This document shows, in pieces, positions 31,433-41,484 of a stretch of 64,000 nucleotides of DNA. The notes beneath the pieces are model-generated. The model did no database searches. It saw only the letters and a program-made list of their open reading frames with translations, and was not told the origin of the DNA. How positions within the stretch are numbered: the stretch's first letter is position 1; every line of letters starts with the position of its first letter. The DNA comes from Ruminiclostridium hungatei. Lineage in GTDB: Bacteria; Bacillota; Clostridia; Acetivibrionales; DSM-1351. A program made the translations under genes and the position numbers. The DNA is taken from NCBI RefSeq assembly GCF_002051585.1, contig NZ_MZGX01000002.1, forward strand, positions 1 through 64,000. The letters are read 5' to 3'.

Positions 31433-33487
31433 TTGGACTTCATCAACACTGAACCAATGCAGGAAATGTTTGTTTTTGAAACTGTCCAGCTTATTGAAGA
31501 GCTTGAACAGATAATTTTATACAGTGAAAAGAAAAACGGACTTGAGAGCAGTATAAACGATATTTTCCGGATTATGCACACTTTAAAAGGTTCTTCGGCG
31601 ATGATGAGCTTTAGCAATATTTCCATATTGGCGCATTCCGTTGAAGATATATTCTATTTTTTGAGGGAGAAAAAGCCTAAAACGGTTGACTACCTGCAGC
31701 TCACAGATTTGATGCTGAAGGTTATCGATTTCGTGGGCAGTGAGGTAGGCAAGATAAGGAACAAGGAAGGGGCCGATGGTGATCCCTCAAGCATCAGCCA
31801 GACCCTTGCGGATTTTTTAAGTCAATTGAAGGAAGGCTGTCCCAACACTGGAGAAGCAGGAACCGGTGCGGTTGACAAGAAACATATGGGCCAGGCAGGA
31901 GAGGGACATTATTCCTATAAGGCAACAATAACCTTTGAAGAAGATTGTCAAATGGAAAATCTCAGAGCATTTTCAGTTATTCATGCACTTCAGCAGGTGG
32001 CGGGAGATATCCGCCATATTCCGGAGGATATTTCAGATACAGAAAACTGCAACAGGGAGATACGGGAAAGCGGCCTGACGGTATTATTTAACTGCCCTTT
32101 GCCTGAAGGTGAGGTGAGGCAGCTTCTGGAAGAAACCATGTTTCTCAAGGAGCTGACATTGGAATACAGGTCCGCGGATGCTCCCGGCAAAGGCAGGGCA
32201 GAAGCCGGAGTGACAGGAGCTAATGAAGCAGGCGGAGCAAATATCCCTGAGGCTGAGGAAGCCTGCAAAGGGCAGAATTGTGAAGATAATACCTATTCAC
32301 ACGATAAAATGTCAAACCTTTCAAAACAAAACTTTATAAGTGTAAATATTCAAAAGATGAATAAATTGATGGACGTGGTGGGGGAACTGGTTATATCAGA
32401 GGCAATGGTGACACAGAATCCTGAGTTGAAAGGCCTCGAACTGGAGGGCTTCAAGAAGGCAGCACGGCATTTGAAAAAGATAACAGGTGAGCTTCAGGAT
32501 ATAGTTATGTCCATGAGGATGGTGCCTCTGTCCATGACCTTCCAAAAGATGAACAGGATTGTCAGGGATATGTCCAGAAAGCTGGAAAAGGAAATCAATT
32601 TTGAAATAATCGGTGAGGAAACCGAGGTGGACAAAAATATAATTGAGCATATTTCCGACCCCTTGATACATCTGATTCGAAATGCCATAGACCATGGTAT
32701 TGAACCGGCAGAAGAAAGGGAATTAAAGGGCAAGGAAGCGACGGGTAAAATAACGCTTGAGGCAAAGCATTCAGGAGGAGATGTCTGGATTATTCTGAAG
32801 GATGACGGAAAAGGGCTGGACAGAGACAAAATAATTCAGAAAGCCACAGAGGGCAGGCTTATCCAGAGGCCAGTCAGCGAAATGACAGACAGGGAGATAT
32901 ACTCCATCATTTTATTGCCCGGCTTTTCCACTAAAGAGGAAGTGACGGAATTTTCGGGGCGCGGAGTTGGAATGGATGTGGTACTCAAGGATATGGACAA
33001 GGTTGACGGGTCGGTGTTGATTGACAGCAAGCCGGGCAGCGGAACGACAATTTCCATGAAGATACCTCTGACACTGGCAATTATGGACGGCATGACAGTA
33101 AGTGTGGGAAGTGCCACCTATACCATTCCCATAGCCTCCATACGGGAATCGCTCAATATTACTGAAGATGATGTTATAAAAGACCCCGAAAACAATGAAA
33201 TGATTATGCTCCGTGGTCTATGTCATCCCATAATAAGGTTACATAAGCTTTTTAATGTAGTTCCAGGGACAGACAGGCTTGAAGAGGGAATCTTGATACT
33301 GGTTGAAAGTGAAAACGAAGGTATATGCATATTTGTTGATAAGCTTATAGGTGAACAGCAGGTGGTTGTAAAGGCATTGCCCCAGTATTTGAAAAAGGTG
33401 CAGGGAATTTCAGGATGTACGTTATTGGGCGATGGCAGTATAAGCCTGATAATCGATATAGCAAGCCTTATAAACAATAAACGATGA
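31433..33487 (+). CDS. cheA: Chemotaxis histidine kinase CheA
   Basis: 684 residues. P1 Hpt domain with His49 (RIMHTLKGSS), a P2 CheY-binding domain (about 165-255), an acidic Glu/Gly/Ala-rich linker, P3 dimerisation (KMNKLMDVVGELVISE), P4 ATPase (HLIRNAIDHGIE, DDGKGLD, GRGVGMDVV) and a C-terminal CheW-like P5. Start taken at TTG 31433 because GAGGTGG at 31421-31427 is well spaced for it; the in-frame GTG 31424 lies inside that site. It autophosphorylates and feeds CheY. Confidence 0.93.
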   Translation: MDFINTEPMQEMFVFETVQLIEELEQIILYSEKKNGLESSINDIFRIMHTLKGSSAMMSFSNISILAHSVEDIFYFLREKKPKTVDYLQLTDLMLKVIDFVGSEVGKIRNKEGADGDPSSISQTLADFLSQLKEGCPNTGEAGTGAVDKKHMGQAGEGHYSYKATITFEEDCQMENLRAFSVIHALQQVAGDIRHIPEDISDTENCNREIRESGLTVLFNCPLPEGEVRQLLEETMFLKELTLEYRSADAPGKGRAEAGVTGANEAGGANIPEAEEACKGQNCEDNTYSHDKMSNLSKQNFISVNIQKMNKLMDVVGELVISEAMVTQNPELKGLELEGFKKAARHLKKITGELQDIVMSMRMVPLSMTFQKMNRIVRDMSRKLEKEINFEIIGEETEVDKNIIEHISDPLIHLIRNAIDHGIEPAEERELKGKEATGKITLEAKHSGGDVWIILKDDGKGLDRDKIIQKATEGRLIQRPVSEMTDREIYSIILLPGFSTKEEVTEFSGRGVGMDVVLKDMDKVDGSVLIDSKPGSGTTISMKIPLTLAIMDGMTVSVGSATYTIPIASIRESLNITEDDVIKDPENNEMIMLRGLCHPIIRLHKLFNVVPGTDRLEEGILILVESENEGICIFVDKLIGEQQVVVKALPQYLKKVQGISGCTLLGDGSISLIIDIASLINNKR

Positions 33488-33499
33488 AAGGAGAGCGCC

Positions 33500-34003
33500 A
33501 TGGCTTCGGTATTGGAAGATAACTTTGAAATTCAAAACGAGGATACGCAAAAAGGAAGATTCTTGACATTTACACTGGGAGGAGAAGACTACGGCATAGA
33601 AATCAAATACGTTACTGAAATTATTGGAATCCAGCCCATAACACAGGTGCCGGAACTGCCTGATTACCTGAAGGGCATTATAAACCTGAGAGGAAAAATA
33701 ATACCTGTAATGGATGTGAGATTGAGGTTCAGAAAAGAACCGCTGAAATATACCGACAGAACGTGCATTATTGTCATTGACATAAATGATACGTCAATCG
33801 GCATGATCGTTGACACGGTATCTGAGGTGGTTTCCATAGATGATGAGAACATTATGCTGCCTCCGGATGCAAAAACCGGCTTTAACAACAAATATGTCAA
33901 AGGAATAGGAAAAATGGGAAGTGAAGTAAAGCTGCTTTTGGACTGCGGAAAGATTTTCAGCACAGATGAGGAGGAAATGCTGAGCAGCCTTGCACAGGCC
34001 TGA
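33500..34003 (+). CDS. cheW: Chemotaxis coupling protein CheW
   Basis: 167 residues, one CheW domain (about 20-160) with GIEIKYVTEIIG, ITQVPELPDYLKGIINLRG and GMIVDTVSEVV. Couples the receptor encoded next to CheA. AAGGAGAG site 12 nt after cheA, so co-translated. The first 18 residues are a short acidic extension. Confidence 0.94.
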   Translation: MASVLEDNFEIQNEDTQKGRFLTFTLGGEDYGIEIKYVTEIIGIQPITQVPELPDYLKGIINLRGKIIPVMDVRLRFRKEPLKYTDRTCIIVIDINDTSIGMIVDTVSEVVSIDDENIMLPPDAKTGFNNKYVKGIGKMGSEVKLLLDCGKIFSTDEEEMLSSLAQA

Positions 34004-34081
34004 TTCTCTATAATAAATATCATTATTTACCGGAACATTTGGAAAAATTTTTAAAATACTTATCTGGACAGGGGGCTTTTT

Positions 34082-35920
34082 ATGAGTTGGTTTAAAAATA
34101 TGAAAATCGCAGCAAAGCTGATTGCGGGTTTCGTTGTTGTTGCATTGATAGCAGGTATCGTGGGAGTGGTAGGCATTATAAATATTATCAACATTAATGA
34201 TGCGGATACGGAATTATATGAAATAAACACTGTTCCAATCACCGACCTGGCCACGGCAAATGAAAAATATCAAAGAGCAAGGCTGAATATGCTTAATATA
34301 ATTATCAATACTGATTCCCAATCAATGAATGAAAATATGACAAAAATCAATCAGTTCCTGGGGGAAATGCAAGTAGCTCTGGACAACTTCGGGAAGAACA
34401 TCATCAACAGCCAGATCAGCACGGAATACAATTCTCTGATGAAGACAGTCAATGAAGATTTCCTGCCTTATACCAAACAAGTTACAGATCTGGCAATGTC
34501 CAACAAGGGCAGTGAGGCTCATCAGCTTACCAAGACAAAAGGAGATGAGCTGAATAAGAACATACAGGCACATTTTGATAATCTATTCAAGCTCAAAGTG
34601 GACGATGCCAGCAAAAAGTCAAACAGCAACAGCAGTGCAGCTCAAACTGCAATTGTTATGATGACTGTCTTCATTGCAGTGGGAATGCTGTTGGCAGTGG
34701 GGCTTGGCTTATTCATATCAAGGATTATAAGCAATCCTGTCAAAAAGCTTGTTGAAGCAGCCGACAGGCTTTCAATCGGAGATGTTGAAGTAAATGTTGA
34801 AGCCGAATCAAAAGATGAAATAGGTACGCTCATGCTTTCTTTCTCCAGAATGGTGGAAAATATACGCGGACAGGCTGTCATTGTTGAGAAAATGGCGGCA
34901 GGAGATTTGACCATTGATGTAAAAGTCAGATCGGATAAGGACCTTCTGGGTAAAAAACTCAGTGAAATGATTGAAACCAATAATGAAGTGTTGGGAAATA
35001 TCAATCTTGCATCCGAGCAGGTTGCTCTTGGAGCAAGACAGGTATCCTCCTCAAGCCAGATGCTGTCCCAGGGTTCAACTGAGCAGGCCAGCTCGGTGGA
35101 AGAGATCACATCATCAATGACCCAGGTTGCCGCCCAGACCAGGCAGAATGCCCAGAATGCCAGCCTGGCCAATGAACTTGCCGTATCGGCAAGAGAGAAT
35201 GCTTCAAAGGGCAATTCACAAATGCAGGAAATGGTTAAGGCCATGGCTGAAATCAATGAATCCTCATCAAATATATCCAAAATAATAAAGGTTATTGACG
35301 AAATCGCCTTCCAGACAAACATACTTGCATTGAATGCTGCAGTGGAAGCCGCCAGGGCAGGGCAGCACGGAAAAGGCTTTGCAGTGGTGGCCGAGGAGGT
35401 AAGAAATCTTGCTGCCAGAAGTGCCAATGCGGCGAAGGAGACCACTGAAATGATAGAGGGCTCCATCAAGAAGGTTGAAGTGGGTACAAGAATTGCAAAT
35501 GAGACGGCAGCAGCATTGGATGAAATAGTGGGCGGAGTGTCAAAGGCGGCAGCCCTGGTGGGAGATATTGCGGCGGCATCAAATGAGCAGGCCGCAGGCA
35601 TATCCCAGATAAATACGGCCATTGAGCAGGTTGCCCAGGTAGTACAGACCAATTCGGCAACTGCGGAAGAGTGTGCCGCTGCCAGCGAAGAATTGTCAGG
35701 ACAGGCAGATATGCTCAAGGAATCGGTATCAAGATTCAGACTGAAAAAGATCAAGGCCTCCTATGCTTCAAATGAGACCCTGACACCTGAAATGCTCAGA
35801 CTGATTGAGGGAATGATCGATAAGAGAAAAAACAGGGAATATCCAGGTATGCATGAGGAGGAAGCCGCAGCTTCAAAGCTGAAAATATCACTGGACGATA
35901 AGGACTACGGAAAATACTAG
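34082..35920 (+). CDS. Methyl-accepting chemotaxis protein
   Basis: 612 residues. Membrane helices at about 12-33 and 190-212 bracket an outer four-helix-bundle sensor (4HB_MCP), followed by HAMP (about 214-266) and a long cytoplasmic coiled coil. The signalling tip [21 protein letters not shown] is at about 405-425. Methylation sites are expected around 300 and 500, consistent with the CheR gene downstream. There is no CheR-docking NWETF-type tail; the last 50 residues are a charged extension. As the only receptor in the operon it is the likely input of this system; its ligand is unknown. Confidence 0.93.
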   Translation: MSWFKNMKIAAKLIAGFVVVALIAGIVGVVGIINIININDADTELYEINTVPITDLATANEKYQRARLNMLNIIINTDSQSMNENMTKINQFLGEMQVALDNFGKNIINSQISTEYNSLMKTVNEDFLPYTKQVTDLAMSNKGSEAHQLTKTKGDELNKNIQAHFDNLFKLKVDDASKKSNSNSSAAQTAIVMMTVFIAVGMLLAVGLGLFISRIISNPVKKLVEAADRLSIGDVEVNVEAESKDEIGTLMLSFSRMVENIRGQAVIVEKMAAGDLTIDVKVRSDKDLLGKKLSEMIETNNEVLGNINLASEQVALGARQVSSSSQMLSQGSTEQASSVEEITSSMTQVAAQTRQNAQNASLANELAVSARENASKGNSQMQEMVKAMAEINESSSNISKIIKVIDEIAFQTNILALNAAVEAARAGQHGKGFAVVAEEVRNLAARSANAAKETTEMIEGSIKKVEVGTRIANETAAALDEIVGGVSKAAALVGDIAAASNEQAAGISQINTAIEQVAQVVQTNSATAEECAAASEELSGQADMLKESVSRFRLKKIKASYASNETLTPEMLRLIEGMIDKRKNREYPGMHEEEAAASKLKISLDDKDYGKY

Positions 35921-35931
35921 AGGACGAATAA

Positions 35932-35968
35932 TAAGGTGTCGAAGAGACCTGCCCCTTCGGCACTTTAT
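35932..35968 (+). terminator. Weak hairpin between mcp and cheR
   Basis: A 9-bp GC-rich stem with one G-T pair (about 35938-35946 with 35957-35965), followed by a short T run. It may lower but not stop transcription into cheR. Confidence 0.45.
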
Positions 35969-35998
35969 TCACGTGCACATCCGGCTTGAGAGGTAGAT

Positions 35999-36811
35999 AT
36001 GAGGCAAATTACGCAAAAGGAGTTTACTGACCTGGTAAACTATGTAAAGAAAAACTATGGTGTGAATCTGACTCATAAAAAATCACTGGTGGCGGGAAGG
36101 TTGATAAATTATCTTTCCGAGAACCACTATGCCAGCTTCACAGACTATATGAACCACATAATATCCGATAAAACCGGACAGGCTGCCGTAGCCATGATTG
36201 ACAGGCTGACAACAAATCATACATATTTTATGAGGGAAAACCAGCACTTTGATTATTTCAGAAATAACGTACTGCCTTATCTTGAGAGGGCCTGCGGCAA
36301 GAAAAAGGATATGGGCATATGGAGTGCAGGCTGCTCAACAGGTCAGGAACCTTATACCCTGGCTATGCTGATGGAAGATTATTTTGGTACGTCAAAAAGT
36401 GAATGGGATACGACAATACTGGCCACGGATATATCAACAAAAGCCTTGAACAGAGCTGCGGCGGGAAATTATACAAAGGATGACTTGTCCGCATTGCCGG
36501 AAAAGTGGAAAAAAAAGTATTTCACATTCCTAACCGACGAAAATTACAAGATATGTGACAGAATCAGCAAGGAAGTCATTTTCCGGAGATTTAACCTTAT
36601 GACGGAGCAATTCCCGTTCAGGAGAAAGTTTCACGTGATATTTTGCAGGAATGTCATGATATATTTTGACGCTGCAACAAAGCGCCAATTGATAAATAAA
36701 TTCTATGAAAGCACTGAGGAGGGCGGGTTCCTTTTTATAGGGCACTCTGAATCTATTGGAAGGGAAGAGTCCGGGTACAGGTGTGTCATGCCGGCAGTAT
36801 ACAAGAAATAG
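35999..36811 (+). CDS. cheR: Chemoreceptor glutamate methyltransferase CheR
   Basis: 270 residues. The N-terminal helical domain (1-75) is followed by a SAM-binding domain with SAGCSTGQEPYTLAM and FCRNVMIYFD. Methylates Glu residues on the receptor encoded just upstream. GAGAGG before ATG. No cheB methylesterase, cheC or cheD lies in the operon, so adaptation must rely on enzymes encoded elsewhere or work differently. Confidence 0.93.
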   Translation: MRQITQKEFTDLVNYVKKNYGVNLTHKKSLVAGRLINYLSENHYASFTDYMNHIISDKTGQAAVAMIDRLTTNHTYFMRENQHFDYFRNNVLPYLERACGKKKDMGIWSAGCSTGQEPYTLAMLMEDYFGTSKSEWDTTILATDISTKALNRAAAGNYTKDDLSALPEKWKKKYFTFLTDENYKICDRISKEVIFRRFNLMTEQFPFRRKFHVIFCRNVMIYFDAATKRQLINKFYESTEEGGFLFIGHSESIGREESGYRCVMPAVYKK

Positions 36812-36905
36812 CTGCCGGTGCCGGGGCGGCAACCGGCACTTGGCCATATAACCGGATATGTATACAGGAATCTGGCAGATTATATGACATTGAGAGGAAC
36901 AGGAC

Positions 36906-37946
36906 ATGAGCATAATAACAATTGATTTGATGCACACCGGAGAGGGCCATGTTTTGGCAGAAGATATATATAACAGCCATGGAGCACTGCTTGTAGCTGC
37001 GTATACCACCTTAAACAGGTATATTATCGACAGGTTTCACGAATTCGGGATACAGAGCCTGAGAGTCTTTGACCCGGAAGCATTGAGCGAGGAAAGAAGG
37101 GCACTGAAAAGCTTTGAAAAACAATACAGGAATAAGGTGCTTGAAACCAAGGAACTGATAAGAGAAGTCATTTTTAGCAGGAAGCTTGACAATTCCAGGC
37201 TTGACCGGCTTGCCGGGTGGATAGAATCAGAAGTCAGGGAAAACCGGTATATTATCGGCTGCCTGTCTGCCATCAGAAAATTTGATGAATATACCTACTG
37301 CCACAGCCTGAATGTTGCATATTATTCCTCTCTGGCAGGCAGGTGGATGAACCTGTCTCCGTCTGATATGGACAATATCATCAAGGCCGGGCTGCTGCAC
37401 GATATAGGGAAGATACGGGTACCCAGGGAGATATTGAATAAAAAGGGCAGGCTGCTGCCGGAGGAGTATGAAGCAATAAAAAAGCACAGTATATATGGCT
37501 TCAATATGCTTGAAGGTGCCACGAAACTCCATGACAGTGTGAAAAAAGCCGTACTGATGCATCATGAGAGAGAGGATGGCTCGGGATATCCCATGGGACA
37601 TTCCGGCGAAGATATCCAGTTGGGCGCAAAAATAATAGCAGTTGCAGATGTGTATGATGCTATGACCTCCGAACGGGTATACGGAAAAAAGCATACACCC
37701 TTTGAGGCGTTTGAAATGTTTATGACCGACGGGATGGAGCAGTTTGACAGAGAGGTGGCAGCTACCTTTATTGAACGGATAATCCCCTGCTATGTGGGGG
37801 CCAAGGCAGTCCTGAACACCAAGGAAACCGGAGAGGTTGTATATATACCCAACCATAGTATAACAAGACCTGTTGTCAGGCTGGAAAATGGGTACATTGA
37901 CCTGAACAGCAGCAAGGAGTATGAAATAACATCGGTATATTTCTGA
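36906..37946 (+). CDS. HD-GYP domain protein, probable cyclic-di-GMP phosphodiesterase
   Basis: 346 residues. N-terminal region of about 125 residues (DUF3391-like), an HD-GYP domain (about 127-290) with HSLNVAYYSS, HDIGKIRVP and HHEREDGSGYP, and a small C-terminal beta domain. The intact HD and GYP motifs predict hydrolysis of c-di-GMP. AGAGGAAC site before ATG. Being last in the chemosensory operon suggests that the receptor or CheY output is coupled to c-di-GMP turnover. Confidence 0.88.
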   Translation: MSIITIDLMHTGEGHVLAEDIYNSHGALLVAAYTTLNRYIIDRFHEFGIQSLRVFDPEALSEERRALKSFEKQYRNKVLETKELIREVIFSRKLDNSRLDRLAGWIESEVRENRYIIGCLSAIRKFDEYTYCHSLNVAYYSSLAGRWMNLSPSDMDNIIKAGLLHDIGKIRVPREILNKKGRLLPEEYEAIKKHSIYGFNMLEGATKLHDSVKKAVLMHHEREDGSGYPMGHSGEDIQLGAKIIAVADVYDAMTSERVYGKKHTPFEAFEMFMTDGMEQFDREVAATFIERIIPCYVGAKAVLNTKETGEVVYIPNHSITRPVVRLENGYIDLNSSKEYEITSVYF

Positions 37947-38043
37947 GAATATTAATAGTCTTATTTCCTGTTGCCCTACATATATTTTAATGTTAGGGCA
38001 TTTACCATGCCTGTGACAAATAAACAGAAGGAGAATGTTTGCC

Positions 38044-39402
38044 ATGGGTGACAATTACCAGAGACTGTTTTATATATTTCAGAACATGGAAAATAATCTA
38101 GGCAGACCTACGGGATATATAAAGGTTGAGATAAACGGCCGGGTTGCAAAGCTGCAAATATCATTAAGCAACATGAATACCAGACCGGGTCTTAATTACC
38201 GGATTTATGGAATCAGCGCCAAGGGAGAAAAGCTGAACCATACCGTCATAGCTGATATTGAAAGCCGTGGAGGAAGGGCAGATATCAGGCTGGATACGGA
38301 CCGGGGCTCCATAGGCAGCAACCGGCTTGATTTTGAGGATATAAATGTGTTTGCCTTGATAGCCGAAATACATGACCAGTTCAATTCAATCGTATGCCCC
38401 CTGGTTGCATACAGAGATGGGCAAGTCCAGTGGCGGCAGGAGTTTGAAGCCGCTCTTAAAAAATACGCCCAGGCAGCCCGGACAGTTTCTGAGAGGAGTG
38501 AAGCTGCTGTCATTGAAGCTGTGGAAGCTCCCGGCAATGCAGCCTTACAAGCCTTTGAAACAGATAATGCCTCAAAAGCTGTTTCCCCGGAGGGAACACC
38601 GGTTAACAGGATATTTGAGGAGGAACTTGAGGAAGAGGAAACGGAGTTTGACGGGTCGGATTTATCGGACCTGACTGATTCAAGCAATGACGGCTTTCAG
38701 GAACAGCCCGGACATTTTGAAAATTCACCTTTGGAGGCAAATTCAAGTCATGAGACTGATTCCACCAGAAAGGCCGGTGAATTTCCTGATTTTGATATTG
38801 AAGGCATGGGCACAGGCCGGGAGGAGCTGGAGGATGCCAGCCATGATATGATAACCAGCAAGTTTGATACAACGCTTTCAAGCATGTACACTCCAGAAAA
38901 AGAGGGATTGCCTGCCGACAATGATATCATAAGCAATGCTGAAAGAAATTTCAGAGAAATATCCTCCATTGCGGAGGGGGATACTGCAAGAAATGAGCTG
39001 GACATTGATATACTCAAGGAGGAACTGAACAGGAGCTTTGAAGTGTGCAGCCCGTTCAATACCAGAAGCAAGCGGTTTAAGTGGTGGAAAATCAACAGCC
39101 CCGGATATCTTAACAATATACTTTTCAGAAACAATGTGAAGACATACCTGCTGTTTAACCCAAAGGTCATGCTGGCGCATTATAAATACCGGTATATTAT
39201 CTTCGGCATACGATACGATAAATATTCAGGAAGAGAACGCTTCGTATGCGGGGTTCCGGGGGTATACAGCATAGATGACAATCCGTTCGGGAGCATGGGG
39301 AGCTGGGCCCAGCTTGAAGGCTACAAGCCGAAATATGGCGCATTCGGCTACTGGATTATACTTATTGATCCCAGAACAGGTAAATTAATAAAATTAAAGT
39401 AA
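38044..39402 (+). CDS. Conserved clostridial protein of unknown function
   Basis: 452 residues in three parts. An N-terminal beta domain (about 1-130, starting NYQRLFYIFQNMENN) is followed by a long acidic, probably disordered middle (about 140-330). The C-terminal domain (about 340-452) contains WWKIN, ILFRNNVKTYLLFNP and ends GYWIILIDPRTGKL. Similar two-ended proteins are common in clostridia, often near sporulation or envelope genes, but no activity is known to me. ATG 38044 has GAAGGAG 10 nt upstream. No catalytic motif, signal peptide or membrane helix is visible. Confidence 0.65.
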   Translation: MGDNYQRLFYIFQNMENNLGRPTGYIKVEINGRVAKLQISLSNMNTRPGLNYRIYGISAKGEKLNHTVIADIESRGGRADIRLDTDRGSIGSNRLDFEDINVFALIAEIHDQFNSIVCPLVAYRDGQVQWRQEFEAALKKYAQAARTVSERSEAAVIEAVEAPGNAALQAFETDNASKAVSPEGTPVNRIFEEELEEEETEFDGSDLSDLTDSSNDGFQEQPGHFENSPLEANSSHETDSTRKAGEFPDFDIEGMGTGREELEDASHDMITSKFDTTLSSMYTPEKEGLPADNDIISNAERNFREISSIAEGDTARNELDIDILKEELNRSFEVCSPFNTRSKRFKWWKINSPGYLNNILFRNNVKTYLLFNPKVMLAHYKYRYIIFGIRYDKYSGRERFVCGVPGVYSIDDNPFGSMGSWAQLEGYKPKYGAFGYWIILIDPRTGKLIKLK

Positions 39403-39484
39403 AATATTGTCGTTTCAGTACATTGCATATGGGTATATAATATGAGATGAATTATATTTTGTGAGGTATTGGGAGGGCGATATA

Positions 39485-39895
39485 ATGGCGGCGATACAAT
39501 GGAGAGACAGTTATGCAATAGGTATTAAGGAAATTGACGATCAGCATAAACAGTTGTTTGACGCGGTTGATAAGCTTTTTTCTGCCTGTGGACAGGGCAA
39601 GGGAAAGGAAGAAGTGGGCAACACTTTAAAATTCCTGGAAGACTATACAAAAGTCCATTTTGCAGATGAACAGCAGTTGCATATTAAATATAACTATCCT
39701 GAGAGAATGAACCACAAAAATATCCATGAGAACTTTTTGAAGAATTTTGAAAAATTAAAACAGGAATTTGAAGAAAAAGGGGCGGGAGTCCTTTTTGTGT
39801 CGACAGTGAATAAATTGTTCCTGGATTGGCTTATAAAGCATATAGGAAGTATGGACAAGGCTTTTGCGGTTTTTGTGAAAGAACAGGAAAAATAA
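39485..39895 (+). CDS. Bacteriohemerythrin
   Basis: 136 residues, a single hemerythrin domain with the full di-iron ligand set: His21, His58, Glu62, His77, His81, His119 and Asp124. Binds O2 reversibly; in anaerobes it is proposed to sense or scavenge oxygen. GGGAGGGCG precedes ATG at 39485. It follows the chemosensory genes, so it could feed oxygen information to them or simply protect the cell; the sequence does not decide. Confidence 0.93.
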   Translation: MAAIQWRDSYAIGIKEIDDQHKQLFDAVDKLFSACGQGKGKEEVGNTLKFLEDYTKVHFADEQQLHIKYNYPERMNHKNIHENFLKNFEKLKQEFEEKGAGVLFVSTVNKLFLDWLIKHIGSMDKAFAVFVKEQEK

Positions 39896-39993
39896 ATGTT
39901 TGCCGAATAATAGAATAATATAGTATAATAAAGGTAATTACGGAAGGCTATGTTTAGGCCTTTTCCCAGCGAGATTAAAGGAGCTGATTTACC

Positions 39994-40431
39994 TTGACCT
40001 CAAAAAATAAGGTTGTTATACGTATAGCCGGAAAAGATTATACGCTTGTTGGAATAGAATCTGACGAATATATTCAGAAAGTCGGTTTATATATCGACAG
40101 GAAAATGAATGAAATACTTATGCGGAACAACAGACTCAGCACTTCACTTGCAGCGGTACTTACCGCTATAAATGTAGCAGATGATTTTTTTAAGACCCGT
40201 GAAGAGGAAGTAGCTTTGAGAAAAGAGAAGGAAGCTGTCAATGAAGAGCTGGAGAGACTGAGAAAAGAAAACCTCCAGTTAAAGGAAGAAAACGGCGGTC
40301 TCACGGCGAAAAACACCAAACTGCAATTGGATTTGGCAAAAAGAGAAGCTGAACTGGGAGAAGTCAGAAATTCCATTGACAAGGGAAGCAGGTCGGTAGT
40401 CCAGAAGACTTTGAGCGGGTACGACATGTAG
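39994..40431 (+). CDS. zapA: Cell division protein ZapA
   Basis: 145 residues. ZapA N-terminal domain (1-75, RIAGKDYTLVGIESDEYIQKV), then a long coiled coil (about 80-125). It bundles FtsZ protofilaments at mid-cell. TTG start at 39994 after AAAGGAGCTG. Longer than Bacillus ZapA (85 residues) because of the coiled coil, which is usual in clostridia. Confidence 0.88.
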   Translation: MTSKNKVVIRIAGKDYTLVGIESDEYIQKVGLYIDRKMNEILMRNNRLSTSLAAVLTAINVADDFFKTREEEVALRKEKEAVNEELERLRKENLQLKEENGGLTAKNTKLQLDLAKREAELGEVRNSIDKGSRSVVQKTLSGYDM

Positions 40432-40448
40432 GTTTTTATAGCTGACAC

Positions 40449-40477
40449 AGCCAGAGGAACATTCCTCCGGCTTTTTT
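40449..40477 (+). terminator. Terminator after zapA
   Basis: 11-bp stem (40449-40459 with 40462-40472, one mismatch) followed by a T run. Confidence 0.88.
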
Positions 40478-40587
40478 GTTTTTATTAAGAGCTTTCAAAA
40501 ATTGTGAGTTTTTTATATTATATAATAGGAAAAGGCTTGCTTAAGGCAGCCGGGAAATTCCGTACAGGAAAGAATTGAAGGTTAATT

Positions 40588-41484
40588 ATGAAAGTGATAT
40601 TTATATTTATAGACGGGATAGGGGTTGGAAATGAAAACAGGGAGACAAATCCCATATATGCTGCGAAAACACAGGTTCTGTGGAAACTGATGGCGGAGGC
40701 AAGATTTTTAGCAGATGCCTCCCTGGGAGTTCCGGGCCTGCCGCAGAGCGCAACAGGCCAGACTGCCATTTTTACAGGAGTCAATGCTCCGGCAGTGCTG
40801 AACCGGCATATGAGCGGACAGCCCACCATAACACTGAAAAGGCTTATTCAGAAGCTTAATCTTTTCGGGGAGCTGAATAAGCTGGGACTGACTGTCACAA
40901 GTGCCAATGTGTACAGAGACGAATACCTGAGAAATATGCTGGAGGAAAGGGACAGGAGGAACAAGCCGTCAGTCACCTCCGTCATGGGTATGGCCCAGGG
41001 TATAAAGTTCAGAACCGTAAAAGAATTTATGAATAATAACGGGGTATATCACGACTTGACAGGTGAAAGACTAAAAGAGTCAGGCTATGAGGTAGACCTT
41101 GTAACACCTGAGACAGCAGCAAAAAATCTGTATGCTTTAAGCCGCAGCTATGATTTTACACTGTATGAACACTTTATTACAGATATTGCAGGACATAAGT
41201 TTGAAATGGACAAGGCTGTTGAGGTTGTGGAGAAGCTGGACAGATTTCTGGGAGAACTGATACGAATGCTGGATTTTGAGAAGGATGTGCTTATAATAAC
41301 CAGTGACCATGGCAATCTGGAGGACCTTTCAGTGCGTACGCATACCATGAGCAAGGTTCCGGTAATTATTAAAGGAACGCAGGCAGAAAGGGCTGAAACC
41401 ATAGTTCATTCACTGGTAGACATAATGCCGTTTATTCTTGAATTGTTCAGAAGGGGAAATAAGTTGCATGACAAAGAAAATTGA
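40588..41484 (+). CDS. Alkaline-phosphatase-superfamily metalloenzyme
   Basis: 298 residues with the alkaline phosphatase / cofactor-independent phosphoglycerate mutase fold: FIFIDGIGVG at the N-terminus (metal Asp), SATGQTAIFTGVNAP (candidate nucleophile Thr/Ser) and ITSDHGNLEDLS with HTMSKVP (metal ligands). Too short to be the 510-residue phosphoglycerate mutase; it lacks the inserted domain, so the substrate is unknown. Overlaps the U32 gene by 17 nt, indicating translational coupling. Confidence 0.8.
   Translation: MKVIFIFIDGIGVGNENRETNPIYAAKTQVLWKLMAEARFLADASLGVPGLPQSATGQTAIFTGVNAPAVLNRHMSGQPTITLKRLIQKLNLFGELNKLGLTVTSANVYRDEYLRNMLEERDRRNKPSVTSVMGMAQGIKFRTVKEFMNNNGVYHDLTGERLKESGYEVDLVTPETAAKNLYALSRSYDFTLYEHFITDIAGHKFEMDKAVEVVEKLDRFLGELIRMLDFEKDVLIITSDHGNLEDLSVRTHTMSKVPVIIKGTQAERAETIVHSLVDIMPFILELFRRGNKLHDKEN

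Noticed and set aside
34642-35754. 370-codon open frame antisense to the chemoreceptor gene
   Set aside because: Ser/Ala-rich mirror of a repetitive coiled coil, no ribosome binding site, and the sense gene is a clear receptor.
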